A stretch of 64,000 nucleotides of DNA from Apostichopus japonicus (Eukaryota; Echinodermata; Holothuroidea; Aspidochirotida; Stichopodidae): NCBI RefSeq assembly GCF_037975245.1, contig NC_092580.1, forward strand, positions 32,389,001 to 32,453,000, written 5' to 3'. The notes beneath the pieces are model-generated. The model searched no databases. It was not told the DNA's origin and saw only the letters and a program-made list of their open reading frames with translations. This document shows positions 24,501-36,098 of this stretch, piece by piece. The stretch's first letter is position 1; each line of letters begins with the position of its first letter. The translations under genes were made by a program, and so were the position numbers.

Positions 24501-27500
24501 TTAATCAGATAACTTAGAGACCTGTGCAAGTAGCAAGATTATAAATGAAACGGTCACAGAATTCTTAAGATCTATCAAACTGACAATTTAAAAGCTTTCA
24601 CAGGCATTTTTAACTCACAATTAGTAAATGGGAGCCAATAAACATTGTTTAAAACATTTCTTCTGTAAAACATGAAAACTTGAAATATGTCTCAAATATG
24701 CCAAATATTCATGAACATATTCCTTAAAAAAAAAAATTAAAGTAAGATCATAACAAAAATGGTCTACGTGTCCTACAGATCCAGCAATAAACATATGGTT
24801 GTTTGATTGGTCCTTTCTTTAAGTTCTGTCACCTTCTTAAAGATGACAACCTGTTGGTTTTTTTATTCCTTTCTTTAATTCTGTTACCTTCTTAAAGATG
24901 ACAATCTCTCTCTTGTTTCTCCTTGGTCCTTGTTCGGAGTCGTAAAAACTGCTCTTCTCTTGACGCTGGTCGGGGTTTCCTTTTTGGGGGTTGGTAGGCA
25001 TGATCTCCTACGACTCCGAGCGGGTGTACCCACAGACGGAATGGAACTGTCCAAGTCGGAACAACTGCTCCTGGCGAGAAGACATGTGATAATTTAGATG
25101 AAGCAAGGAAGCAAAACGTTTTAGTTTAATGATAAAACATGAATACTGGAGAGTACTTCCTCTATTGTTTCTCAAAATTGATGTTTTTTCCTTCAGGGAT
25201 TAACAACTGTGACAAGATTAGCTGATTTGTTTATATTTATAATCCTCTTTGCTAGATGAACAGAGAAGATGAAGAGCAGAGAGTGAGAAGTAACAGCAAC
25301 TTTATTTTGGAAAAGCTTTGATAATATTTGTCAAGTTCTCTTTAAAACAATGAGAAGAACTTGCAATGTTTGACATTTGAAAAATACAATTATGGAAAGT
25401 TTCTGGATGACATAATTACAGGATGGTTAAAATCATTTAGTAGTCACTAGCTGATTAACGTCAGTTTGTGAAAGAAAGGTGGTATGATGTCTTTATTTTG
25501 TTCAGATGCTGTGATATTTGTTAGGGTTTGATAAATGTGGTGACCAGATTGCTGCTTTAAATTTATAGCCAGTGGCTGCTATAATTCAATTTTTCTGTAT
25601 TTCATTTAGTCTCAAGTAAGTCCACCTAATGTAACTTTAATCCAATTGTACATTTTAAAATCCATTTACAGTGTCTGGTGGAACTTGGAAATAGTCTGAA
25701 ATATGACACATGTACTGTAGCTGGGGGAAGACACATTTCGAATTCATTCTTCAAAAAGTCTCATCTACAGTATGTTGCTTGTTTTGACACCATGGCCCTA
25801 GTTGCATATCATACATAGCAGGTTTAGATGACCATTTCATTATTGAAGATACTATAGAAATCTTTCAAATGGTTAGAAAGATGATTCCAAAACTTTCTGC
25901 ATTACTCAAATGTGAAACACACCCAATAGTTTTAACACATCGCACTCTACCAAACTTCTCAACCGTCTGAATAGCATTGCTGATGCAAAAAGGCTTTGCC
26001 GCTCACCTCGAAACTGCAGTGGTAGCAGAGCTACTGGCCGAAGACAGAATCCTCTTCCGTGGTAGCAAAGGTTTTTCTTGGCCTCTCGGCGTGCATGGTA
26101 GCAAAGGTTTTTCTTGGCCTCTCGGCGTGCATGGGGTTGAAGGGCGACGCAGAGATGACCTCTTACAATCTGTGGGAAGGATTCAGTAAGTACTTTTACT
26201 TATAAAGGATATTGTAAATTGAATGAGATTATAAAGCCTACGCAAGAGTCGGTCATAACATCATAGCAAAGGAAAAAAAAACCTAAGACACTAGTGGACC
26301 AGACTGACTCCTTTTACTGATTATCTTGCAATATTTTTTTGCTAAAGGTAACAGGGAGAAATTCACAAGTCTTTATACTTCCTTTTTTTACTCTTTATAT
26401 AATAACACTGAGAACCTTCTTCAAGTCTTAAAGAATAACAGTGCAGATGTACTTGTGCTTGAATTATCATTCCTTTCTTTATCCATTGCTAAGTTTTGCC
26501 TGAGAGGTGTTGTTGTACATGAATCATCATGATGGTTCACCTGATGTATCTGCTTTAATGTATACCTGACACTACCAGTGACAACAACAATCTTAAGATT
26601 GCAATATTTTACAGACAGGGTTTCATGGTAAGATCAAACTGATACACTTGTGACATGATGTTTAATGGAAGCTTTTTGAGTTGAGATTGATGTTTCCATG
26701 CTATTCCACAGAGAGTAAAAACAAAGGGGTCTCCAAATTCGTGCTATTTATTAGCTACCTGCCAGTGGATTTGGACATCTGCCAGTAAAAAATAAATAAA
26801 GTCACTAGCATTTTTCTGCCAGTGCAAAATTAATGTTGGTTTTATCAATTTCAGGAAAATGCATGTTGGAATTTGATGTAAGCTAGTATATTTTCTATAT
26901 ACCAGGCTATTTTTAGCGGCTTTTGACAGGCCTAGAATTCCACAGTTTAAGCCACTTGCACAAGTGGCTTAAATTGTAGGATCCCCTGTAGGCCTGTAAA
27001 AAGAAAAAGGTAGAATTTTTCAAATTTGCATATACTGTATATGCATGTAGCTCATGGAAATGTCTGTTGATGAAACATAGAGATTTGAATCAACTGCATA
27101 TTGATTACTCACTCACTAAACATCAGTTGTTGTAAACATGTGGATAGGGGGGGGGTCTTGGTGTGACCAATGATAATCTTAGTGTGAGTAATATTTGGTA
27201 GGTTTAGTGAAATTGTTTGATATCTTGCAAACAAATGTATTTTTCTTATTGTTTTATTTTGTAAGTCTGTTTCTGAATGTAGCTTTTTGCATTTGGCCAC
27301 AACTTTACCACACCAATGCAGTTTTACTCAAATTAATGTAATAATGGATCAAACTTAAAGACAGCCAGACAAGGCTTTTTTTCAATGCATGACTATTAAT
27401 TAGCTGTCAGCAAGACAAATTGATCACATATAAAAGTTGGCCTGTGAAGTGAATAAAAAGCATTGTTAGTATTAATTTAATTCGTTTAGATTTAGCATTG

Positions 27501-30500
27501 TTAGTATTAATTTAGTTCGTTTAGATTTAGCATTGTTAGTATTAAGTTAGTTTGTTTAGATTTAGCATTGTTAGTACTAATTTAATTCGTTTAGATTTAG
27601 CATTGTTAGTATTCATTTAATTCCTTAGATTTAGCATTGTTAGTATTAATTTAGTTCGTTTAGATTTAGCATTGTTGGTATTAATTTAATTCATTTAGAT
27701 TTAGCATTGTTAGTATTAAGTTAGTTTGTTTAGATTTAGCATTGTTAGTACTAATTTAATTCGTTTAGATTTAACATTGTTAGTATTCATTTAATTCCTT
27801 AGATTTAGCATTGTTAGTATTAATTTAGTTCGTTTAGATTTAGCATTGTTGGTATTAATTTAATTCATTTAGATTTATTTTACAGATTAAGCATCAGTCT
27901 TCATATTATCAATTTAGAATCATACCAAAACTTAATTGAAAGCAGGATGCTATCTGGCAAAGCAATAGATATTAATGGCTGTACACAACAGTTTAAATAT
28001 ATATGTAAAGTAGTTGTTGAACTCAAATCAACATGAATCATGCTGGTTCTTACTTTCCGACTGTCCTGTATTGTTAGTATTAATTAAGTTTGTTAAGATT
28101 TAACATTGTTAGTGTTAATTTAGTTTGTTTAGATTTAGCATTGTTAGTATTAATTTAATACGTTTAGATTTAGCATTGTTAGTATTAATTTAACTTGTTT
28201 AGATTTAGCATTGTTAGTATTAATTTAATTCCTTTAGATTTAGCATTGTTCGTATTATTTTAGTTCATTTAGATGTAGCATTGTTAGTATTAATTTAATT
28301 AATTTAGATTTATTTTACAGATTAAGCATCAGTCTTCATGTTAACAATTTAGAATCATACCAAAATTTAAATGAAAGCAGCTGGGCTTTCTGGCAAAGCA
28401 ATAGATATAAAGGGCTGTGTACGACAGTTTAAATATAAATGTAATGTAGTTGTTGAGCTCAAATCAACATGAAAAAAAAAAGCTGGCTCTTACTTTCTGA
28501 CTGTCCTGTTGCCTCTGTCGGCTTCAAGACCTTTTCCATCGTCAACGTAGCTTTCAACGGCTGACTTTTCCGTTTCTTAAGTGGGGAGACAATTTTTTGG
28601 GATGCACTAGCAGGCTTTGGTCTGGCTAAGCCAGACGATCTACCAGTCAGACCCGATGGTTTCAGAAGACTTGGTTTGGAAGCAGGAACTGGGGAGGAAA
28701 ACAAAAAAAACATGAATATAAACAATTTACTTTAAGAGTAGAATCTGCTGTGTTTTAAGTAAGGTGTTGTGTGGACCATTCTTTTAGCTAGTTTGCTCAA
28801 GCCACAAGAACCTGTCAGTTATTTCAACCACAAAAATCCTTACGTATTAAAGACTTTGTTAATTCAAAGAGGCAAAGTGAGATAATATGAGCAAATGAAA
28901 TGTAAAATCTAAGTCCACATGCTCAAATTTGTCTTGGAGTTTTAAATTCTAAGTACAGTCATCCGATGGAGTATTTGCTCAGACTATTTTTAATGCCTTT
29001 TTAGTAGGTTTGGACGTGACAGGATGTAATATGTCAGGAATGATTAAACAGCTTGACCCCAGATGACACTACAGTAATTAGAAGAGGAACACACACATCC
29101 CCAGTGCAAGCAGACTGTCTGGTTACTCCAAAACCTGTGATATCAAGGCACGTGTTGTATTTCTTGAATGTCCTGACTCCCAAGGTCACGTTTGGAATTG
29201 ACTCCTACATAGTAATACATTACTTACTACGTGACACATCACAACCTTCGTACCCTGAAGGATAAAATAACAGCAAAATTATTCTTAATTCTCACTAAGA
29301 TGACCAGCAACTTCATTATAAGCTTTTATCATTTGGCCTAAATAACTAAAAGGAGACATAAACCCAAGCATCATTACTGGTCTACGTGATAGTGATTACT
29401 GTTATCAACAACTCATCCAGACATACTGTATAAGAAAGATTTTATTTCCATTTGGGACATATTTTTCAGATTTGATGTTTTCCTCACACACAAGGCTGAA
29501 TACTTGATCAAATCCAACTATGATATTAACCATATGAGCTTCAATTTTTTTTCATGTCTTTCTTACTGTACTTTATTTTACAATGTCAATTTTCAGTACA
29601 AAAGATGTTTCCTTTTTGTTGTGCAAATACATATTCTAAAATATTGAACCTCTCTGCATACATTAATGATAGAATTGGTTTCAATGTCAACATTAATAAC
29701 ATTCTGACTTAAATATATGAAAAAAAAGGGAATGTGAAAGGTTTCAGATCCTAGTGGTATAATGACATAACATAACATGTAATTACATACAATGACATAC
29801 CATAACATATAATTACATACAATGACATCCCATAACATATAATTACATACAATGACATACCATAACATATAATTACATACAATGACATACCATAACATAT
29901 AATTATATACAATGACATACCTGTACCATAAAATATAATTACATACAATGACATACCATAACATATAATTACATACCATAACATATAATTATATACAATG
30001 ACATACCATAACATATAATTACATACAATGACATACCATAACATATAATTATATACAATGACATACCATAAAATATAATTACATACAATGACATACCATA
30101 ACATATAATTACATACCATAACATATAATTATATACAATGACATACCATAACATATAATTACATACAATGACGTACTGTAACATATAATTACATAATGAC
30201 ATATATTTACATACAATGACATACCATAACTTCAAGACACAACTTTTAAAATAGGATTTCTCCCAAACTGAACAAGAACTGACTTCTCTGTTTGGAGGAG
30301 TCATTCTGCACAATGATCTCTCTCATATAAGCAATATCTATGTCTCTCTCATATTTAAGCCAAATAGGATAGTAGGAACTCGAATCTGTGTCCTCTTTGT
30401 CACCCAATGTTATGGTGACATCGTTCTTCAGAATGTAAACCATGACCAACAGAAACCTTACCAACTGTTTTAATATCAGACTGTACAGTCTTACTCAAAC

Positions 30501-33500
30501 TCTACATGAAATGAAAAGACCAAATTCTTAACTCCCCGGCAACCTACTTTTACGCTGCTGGACGTCTGCACTCTGGTTATCCTTTGCAGGCTGATGCTGC
30601 ATCACAAGAGAACCTCTTTTGTTCACGACACCATCTTGCTTCCCCTTCGGTGGCCTCAATTTACTAAGTCTTGGCATCTGTGAAAAATGGACAATTATTT
30701 CAAGGCAATGCTGATTAAGATTGTTAATATTAAGATTAGGGAAGGTGTGAAGCTGTTAACATGTGATACTGTATATTTAGTGAAACAGTGGTTAAATTTT
30801 TTGTAGCAGTATATCGCATTGTATATGATGTCCTACTGTAGTGAAGCAAGGGCTGTACAATTTGCAGGATAAGAAACATAGCATCAACACAGTTATGGAC
30901 TGCATGATGAAACATTCAGTGTGAAGAAACTCAGTACTGTACGGTAGCCTTGATGAATTTGGCCTAATGTGATCAACACTATACATCGTACTTCAAGGAT
31001 ACATTTGTATGCGCTAAACAGCGATCTGCTTAAGGCGTGATACGCTAGACTATAAAAAGTACAGAACAAACAATGCAAGTGTATGCTATGCTCTACATCC
31101 AATGAACCAACTCTTCCTTTACAGGTGAGTGCACTTACCGTAAATATAAAGTAACAGAATGCATTGCAAAGGAGATCATTCAAAGTAACCGATGCGTGAT
31201 AAAATGTGTGCAGTAGACATGAAAGGTGTTTGGAGTGTAACTTAAACAAATGCACATAATATACATAGACATTTAGCAAGTACAGCTACTTAGTTTACCT
31301 TACATTACACAATCAATAGATACTTAAGATACAGTTACTTCGTTCAACAAAGAGATTTGATACAATCAACAAAATACATTGCACTGTACGTCAATGATAC
31401 AATCAACTCACTAATGAAGCATTCATAGTACATTATCTTAAAGAGCTTCAGTACAGTAGTACCTGTGATGAATTTAACTGCTTGCTACAGGGGAGTGATG
31501 ACACACTGCTGATTGAGCTGTTACTGCTGGAGCTAGTGTTTAACACGTCTCTGTTACCATCTTGAGACCCAGAGCTGCTGGAGCGTCTAGTCCTGGGCAC
31601 CGGCAGCGACGCTCCCGACTGAAATTAATAGATTGTCGACAGTGAAAACGGTTAGGAATCAATATTTCTCCCTTGGAAAGATCTTGAGTTAGAAAAGACT
31701 CCTAATAGTGATATTAATGATTGAATGATGCCATAATTTGGGTCTATGTCAACTTTACAAAAGGGTTATCATCAATTCATCAAAGACACTATTTACATTA
31801 AAGTTGGCCATCTGCAAATTCTTTCATGCAGTATGCCCATGACATCAGGTGTTTGGCAAGTTAGTAGTTACTATACAACCCAGTTTATAAGAAGAACATC
31901 CTGTTCCAAAGCGCCTAACTGTTTGATAACAGTACTGGGGATGATCGTCACCTTGGACGGACTTGCCTGTACAGTGCTTTAAATAATCAAGTTTGCTACT
32001 CACTGGTCCTGTAAGTTGGGATGGTTTAGCTCGTTCAAGAGGGTTTGGTATGTCTGATTTCCTCTTCTGCATCGCAATACCGCCTCTCAGTTTACTCTTC
32101 CTCGTGGGTCCTTCTGAGGACGCCTTAACAGCAGGGGTTATACGTCTCTTAGTCTGATTCTTGTCGACGAGGTAGGTATCTCGTCGAGGACTTCTGACCG
32201 TCTTTTTAGTGAGTCGTTTATACCTTTCGATCACTGAGAGACCCCCCGGTTCCAACTTAGCGTCCCCTCCGTCGTGTTTGTGTTCCCTCTCGGGATCGTT
32301 TGAGACAGCGATATCTAAATCCACAGATAACTTCAATTCCTGATCTCCACCGGCTAGTGCCGGTGGAGATATTTTACAGGGTTTGACACTTTTCTCTTTG
32401 TTTTCTTGTCCCTCTCCAAGCTGCAAAGCGATAGAATTGGCCTCTTTGAATAATTCCACATATTGTTCCGCAGTCAGCAGTTTTTCAAGTGGGTTTTGTT
32501 CTTTCTTCTCTACTAGTTCCACCCTGGTCGCTATGCACTTTTCTTTGAAGCTGACAGGCCCAAGATAAACTTCATCATCATCATCTTCGTCGTCGTCATC
32601 AGCAGCCTCTTCTTTGTCATTTCCTCCTAGTTTTTCAACAAATACATCGTCTTCTTGGGTCGTATTTCCACTTTTCTGACTGAAAATTTGAAAATAATAT
32701 TTGAAAAGATATCACGACTAAGTGTGAGCAATTTCGTTACCACCAAAACTATTTCAAGAATATGCACGACATAGTGCCACAGCAATCCATAAAAAAGTTG
32801 TTAACTATTAAAAACTATTATTCTCACTATTCTCACTATTGTGTTCACCGTGCTCATTAACCTGTCTGTACTGTATTCTGTGCGTGTTTTTGTCCCTTCT
32901 GTTACTGTTACTTCATTTAGCCTCTGAAGAAGATCCTGCTAGGATTGAAACGTCAGGCCAACTTACTTTTACACAACTATTAAAATGACTCAATTCTTTT
33001 GAAAAGCAAGTTCAAGGCTCTCTGACAATCTTATTGAGCAAGATTATTCATCATCAGAGATGAATAGCACAGCTTAGAGATTTATTGAACATCTGCAGTC
33101 ACTGTGTATGTTCTGTTTGCTTGTTGCTTGATGGTTGACATTGACAAGATTGCCAGTGAATACAGTACCTCACATGAAAAACACTGAATCATATTAGTTT
33201 TCCATTTTATAAATGTCATAGTCCTTCCCCTGGCATGTACTGTAAGTCATCTGAACATTTGAAAATTACAAAAGGGCAAAAAAAAATTTTTCAAAATTTT
33301 AAATCACCATATGGTATAAAGGATATCTGAATCTTAACATGATTATTATGACAAAAATGGGCATAATAATAATTACCTCTCAGGGGAGACAGACAAATTG
33401 AAGTCAAATGTTTCTGCATCGATTAGGCCTGAGGATCAAAACATGGACGAGTATGAGAGTTATTATTATGTATTGTATTTTTGTGAATTTTTATATTACA

Positions 33501-33979
33501 TTGCATAAATTACACAAATCAATTTGCTGACCTTCATTTCAATTTTTTTGCTCTGATTCTCATGTTTTAAATAGAACTCGCTATGTAAATTCATTCTTGC
33601 AGAACATTTAAGCGTACCGTACGAGACTTGGCATGATTCTTTCACTAATTCCATCATAAGGTTAACATCATACATCCCTCTTTAGAAATGGTAAAATAAA
33701 GTTGAGTTCAAAGATATCACAAATTAAAAGCGCATTGTAATGAGGTGTTTTTAGAAGTATTTTCAAAAGGACTGTTTTGACTAGTTCACAGAAATGATAA
33801 AATTTCCATCCTGTGTACTACTTGTACAAAATGAAACGGGATCTATTGATCTCTATGAATCCTCTTCATTCATACAACACTGTATTTTTTTAACTTGATT
33901 AAAACTGCACACAGTTAAGTAACAGGCCAACAGACTTACCAGAATTTGAAAGGGTCGGAGGTGAATTAAGGTCATCCAT
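21585..33979 (-). CDS. GTSE1: GTSE1-like mitotic microtubule/clathrin adaptor, 11 coding exons
   Basis: GTSE1 is a G2/M-expressed plus-end-tracking protein that binds EB1, clathrin/TACC3 and microtubules on the spindle. Coding exons, high to low: 33979-33940, 33428-33377, 32679-32004, 31618-31463, 30677-30548, 28688-28494, 26169-26007, 25070-24888, 24448-24262, 23047-22994, 21632-21585. All borders are GT-AG and every phase closes, giving 1884 nt (627 residues; human about 720-740). Exon 2 reads LIDAETFDFNLSVSPE and exon 3 DDEVYLGPVSFKEKC then AEQYVELFKEANSIALQL, all close to the vertebrate N-terminus. SxIP (EB1-binding) candidates are SDIP in a basic stretch of exon 3 and SSIP in exon 8. Exon 8 RSRRSCLPTPKK recalls the Ser/Pro/Arg repeats of GTSE1. 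The last two exons supply LINF and terminal LIEF, clathrin-box-like like the LIDL motifs of the human C-terminus. Odd: exon 7 has an in-frame 36-bp tandem duplication (12 residues twice), and the ends of exons 6 and 8 are duplicated in the introns. Exon 9 read through its donor would end at a TAG near 24170, a possible short isoform. Confidence 0.93.
22395..22700. repeat. Diverged 110-120-bp tandem repeat in GTSE1 last intron
   Basis: Three similar blocks, each with an AATCAG(A)GG word (22433, 22540, 22660) preceded by an AA(A)NNATGC word and followed by a TTATA/CTAATC stretch. Identity is moderate, so this is an old array. Confidence 0.6.
24815..24905 (-). repeat. Duplicated end of GTSE1 exon 8 with decoy donor
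   Basis: The exon-8 end and donor (GTCATCTTTAAGAAG|GTAACAG in gene orientation) is copied about 60 bp downstream in the intron as GTCATCTTTAAGAAG|GTGACAG. Reading past the first donor meets TAA immediately, so the second donor cannot give a longer protein. Confidence 0.8.
26058..26133 (-). repeat. 36-bp in-frame tandem duplication inside GTSE1 exon 7
   Basis: Two exact 36-bp units encode CTPRGQEKPLLP twice. The frame is kept, so the protein gains one 12-residue block next to a basic Ser/Pro-rich segment. Identity of the copies suggests the event is recent or polymorphic. Confidence 0.9.
27459..27876. repeat. 35-bp tandem array A in GTSE1 intron 6
   Basis: Twelve units with consensus AGCATTGTTAGTATTAATTT then AATTCGTTTAGATTT. 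Units 3-7 and 8-12 form two near-identical five-unit blocks (about 174 bp), a higher-order repeat that includes a one-base-shorter unit (ATTCCTTAGA) in the same place of each block. Confidence 0.95.
27875..28069 (-). pseudogene. Duplicated intron segment with end of GTSE1 exon 6
   Basis: Matches 28311-28509 throughout, with scattered substitutions. Its upper end copies the last 16 or so bases of exon 6 plus the donor (CAGTCGGAAA|GTAAGAAC against CAGTCAGAAA|GTAAGAGC in the real exon). There is no acceptor or upstream exon body, so it is a truncated exon remnant carrying an intact decoy 5' splice site. Confidence 0.85.
28070..28311. repeat. 35-bp tandem array B in GTSE1 intron 6
   Basis: Seven units of the same 35-bp family as array A, beginning immediately at the edge of the duplicated exon-6 remnant. 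Arrays A and B are therefore part of one larger segmental duplication (array plus about 195 bp of intron and exon end). Confidence 0.93.
29760..30230. repeat. 30-bp tandem array in GTSE1 intron 5
   Basis: About 15-16 units of AATGACATACCATAACATAT plus AATTACATAC, with some truncated units. Because 30 is a multiple of three, the array opens long repetitive frames (Met-Ser-Leu-Tyr-Val / Asn-Tyr-Met-Leu-Trp patterns) on the minus strand. These lie between two GTSE1 exons and are not genes. Confidence 0.95.
32924..32954 (+). ncRNA. Hammerhead-like motif, copy 1 (GTSE1 intron 2)
   Basis: CTGAAGA is followed by a short hairpin (GATCC/GGATT) and GAAACGTC, the order of the hammerhead core (CUGANGA, stem II, GAAA, NUH). 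An extra A sits between the core and stem II, and stem III would be the two-base-pair palindrome ACGT. Similar minimal motifs are known in Penelope-like elements. Activity is doubtful. Confidence 0.4.
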
Positions 33980-35580
33980 TATACAGCTCTGAGAAGTTTG
34001 CTGGCTTCTTGAAGGAATATGTGGTTATTACTTTGGTACTCATGCAAGCCTGGCAGTCATTGCAGGCTAGCAAAATAACCTAAAGGAATTATTGAAGGAG
34101 AGAGAGAGAGCAAAGGAGAGATCAAAATGAATGAAACACAAAGTTGAAATGGTAGCTGCACTGTGATAGATTTTCACACCCTCAGAAGTCAGTACCGAGA
34201 ACTTCAAGATTTTTGTTAGACATGGACAAAACCGATATTACAAGAACATTTAAATAAGTTTGTTGTGTAACTTGCTGGACAATTTTAATAAATATTCTGA
34301 CTTTCTGAGTATTTACTCCTAAAATCAATCATTTTATCCTCAACATTTGGTTAACTACTGTATCTGGACACTTTTCTTAATTGCATTAATCCCATGCAAA
34401 AAGCAAATTGGAAAATTTAGTTTCGACTCTTACTTCTATATTGAGCTAGTCTTAAAGTTAAAGACCTACTGTGGATTTTTATGCAATTTTAGCTAGATGT
34501 TAATTATTCAATATTATATCACAAATGCTATAGAACATGGTTAAATTGCTAATTGCAAACTTGTTCCTACACTAGTAGCATTTTTTCAACACAGGAACCA
34601 TGTAGTATTTTATATGAGACAAAGTTCAGAGATTTCAAAAGTGCTACTGTACACAAAATCTGAACTCTAAAGTATTCCGTTTCACTAACATTTGTTAATG
34701 TGGAGTAATATACAGTATGATCAATTTGTAGCTGACTACAAAAGTATTTCTGAAAAGCATTAAGCTGTACATTTTTCATGATTTTGCTATACAGATACTG
34801 TGCCAAACCTGTTTCAGGATCTGTGACATTGACAGCATTATAAACTGATTTATGTAGGAAGTTTTGACAGCAGAATAACAAGCACAATCGATAAGAGAGA
34901 GCAAAGAAATATCCTTTTCTCAAAATATAGCAAAGCAAATTTACATGAGCACAGCAAAACTTTTATTTGGCCTTTCATCAGTTTTGTGCATCCATTATGC
35001 ACCACTGTATGCCATAACAGGTAGAAAACCTTCTACACAAACCCATAAGCTTTTACTTTGCAAAATTTGTAACAATTAGAGGTTGGAGTAGATTTAAACT
35101 TAAAGTGACTGTCACAGATATTTCATAACACTTTTTTACATTCTGTTTTGGCAGAATCAATCCCCAAAATAAGCAAGGGATTTTTTGGGACGTAGGGCGA
35201 GGGGCTAACAAAGACATTTAAAATGCAATATTGTTTGTAACTGTTGAAATGTGCATCTCATAAAAAGCTACCTGTATGTTCTGTAAACAAGTTTAATTTA
35301 TGTCACCCTTGGCAGATCTTCGGATCAGAGTTTCAGCATATGGTCTTGGCGTTGCGTTTCTTGCATCGCTGCAATGATATTGATAGGCAATGTATGAATA
35401 TGTTGTTAAGATTCGTTGTGACTTTGACCAAAACTTTAAACTGGGATCATGAATTTGCTCAACTACAGTAATAGGACTCTTTACTAAAGATCCTGCACAT
35501 TGTTCAAGTTGTAAAGAAGTAAATAGGCTTAGGTCTATTGACTGTTTTGTTTCATTTTCGAAGTTTCATAAAACAATTGG

Positions 35581-35687
35581 AACTTTGATCAAAGTTTCTG
35601 TACTAAACTCAAAAAGGAGGAAAGTTTTCTATAATTCTGTGAAGATAGTTTTGACTTTTTCTGGTTTCATTGGACTTTGATCAAAGT
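35581..35687. promoter_or_regulatory. Paired TCF/LEF-like palindromes
   Basis: AACTTTGATCAAAGTT (35581-35596, perfect 16-bp palindrome) and ACTTTGATCAAAGT (35674-35687, perfect 14-bp palindrome). Each contains two overlapping CTTTGATC/GATCAAAG words matching the TCF/LEF consensus. They lie about 0.3-0.4 kb inside the presumed first GTSE1 intron. Regulatory role is inferred. Confidence 0.4.
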
Positions 35688-35960
35688 TTATGAATTAAAA
35701 TAGAGTTGAAGCCTTATGGTGTTACATTACAATGCTTAATTTTGGTTTATTTAAGATGCGGTATGGTGAGCCTATGGTTCGGTCTCGACCTAGACTACAC
35801 AGAATTGGTGGCCTAAGCCTAACGTAAGGCAATGTCTCACGTTAGGCCTAGGTTAGGGCCTAACCTAACGTTGTAGTTTGGAAGTAACTTACGTTAGGAA
35901 TAGACCTAAATCCTTTTGAGCTTATAATCTCGTACCTTAAAATAAACATAATTCGCTTAC

Positions 35961-36060
35961 CCTCGCAATGATTCTGTATGAGTCCTATGATGTTAATATA
36001 CCAGGCTTGAGTTGAAGCGTTACGGATTGTTTTGCCTTTTCAGTCTAACTCAGCTGACTG
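35961..36060 (-). other. Candidate non-coding first exon of GTSE1
   Basis: In gene orientation a donor (GCGAG|GGTAAG style) lies at 35959-35960, and the coding ATG exon at 33979 has an acceptor AG close upstream of it. A 5' UTR exon here would place the transcription start near 36.05 kb. The exon's upper limit is a guess. Confidence 0.35.
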
Positions 36061-36062
36061 AA

Positions 36063-36098
36063 TTTAAACGTAGCGCCCTGAACTTTGAATAGTCCAAT
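36063..36098 (-). promoter_or_regulatory. CHR-like and CCAAT sites at the presumed GTSE1 promoter
   Basis: A CCAAT box (36094-36098, plus strand), TTTGAA (36084-36089) and TTTAAA (36063-36068) fall within 36 bp. CCAAT boxes with TTTGAA/TTTAAA CHR elements are the usual signature of DREAM/MuvB-controlled G2/M genes, the class that includes mammalian GTSE1. Motifs are short, so chance is not excluded. Confidence 0.4.

Noticed and set aside
29593-30313. Long minus-strand frames of repeating Met-Leu-Trp-Tyr-Val-Ile residues
   Set aside because: They are products of the 30-bp tandem repeat, which is divisible by three, and lie in a GTSE1 intron.
31746-31982. Plus-strand frame between GTSE1 exons 3 and 4
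   Set aside because: Intronic on the gene strand, no family resemblance, no splice support.
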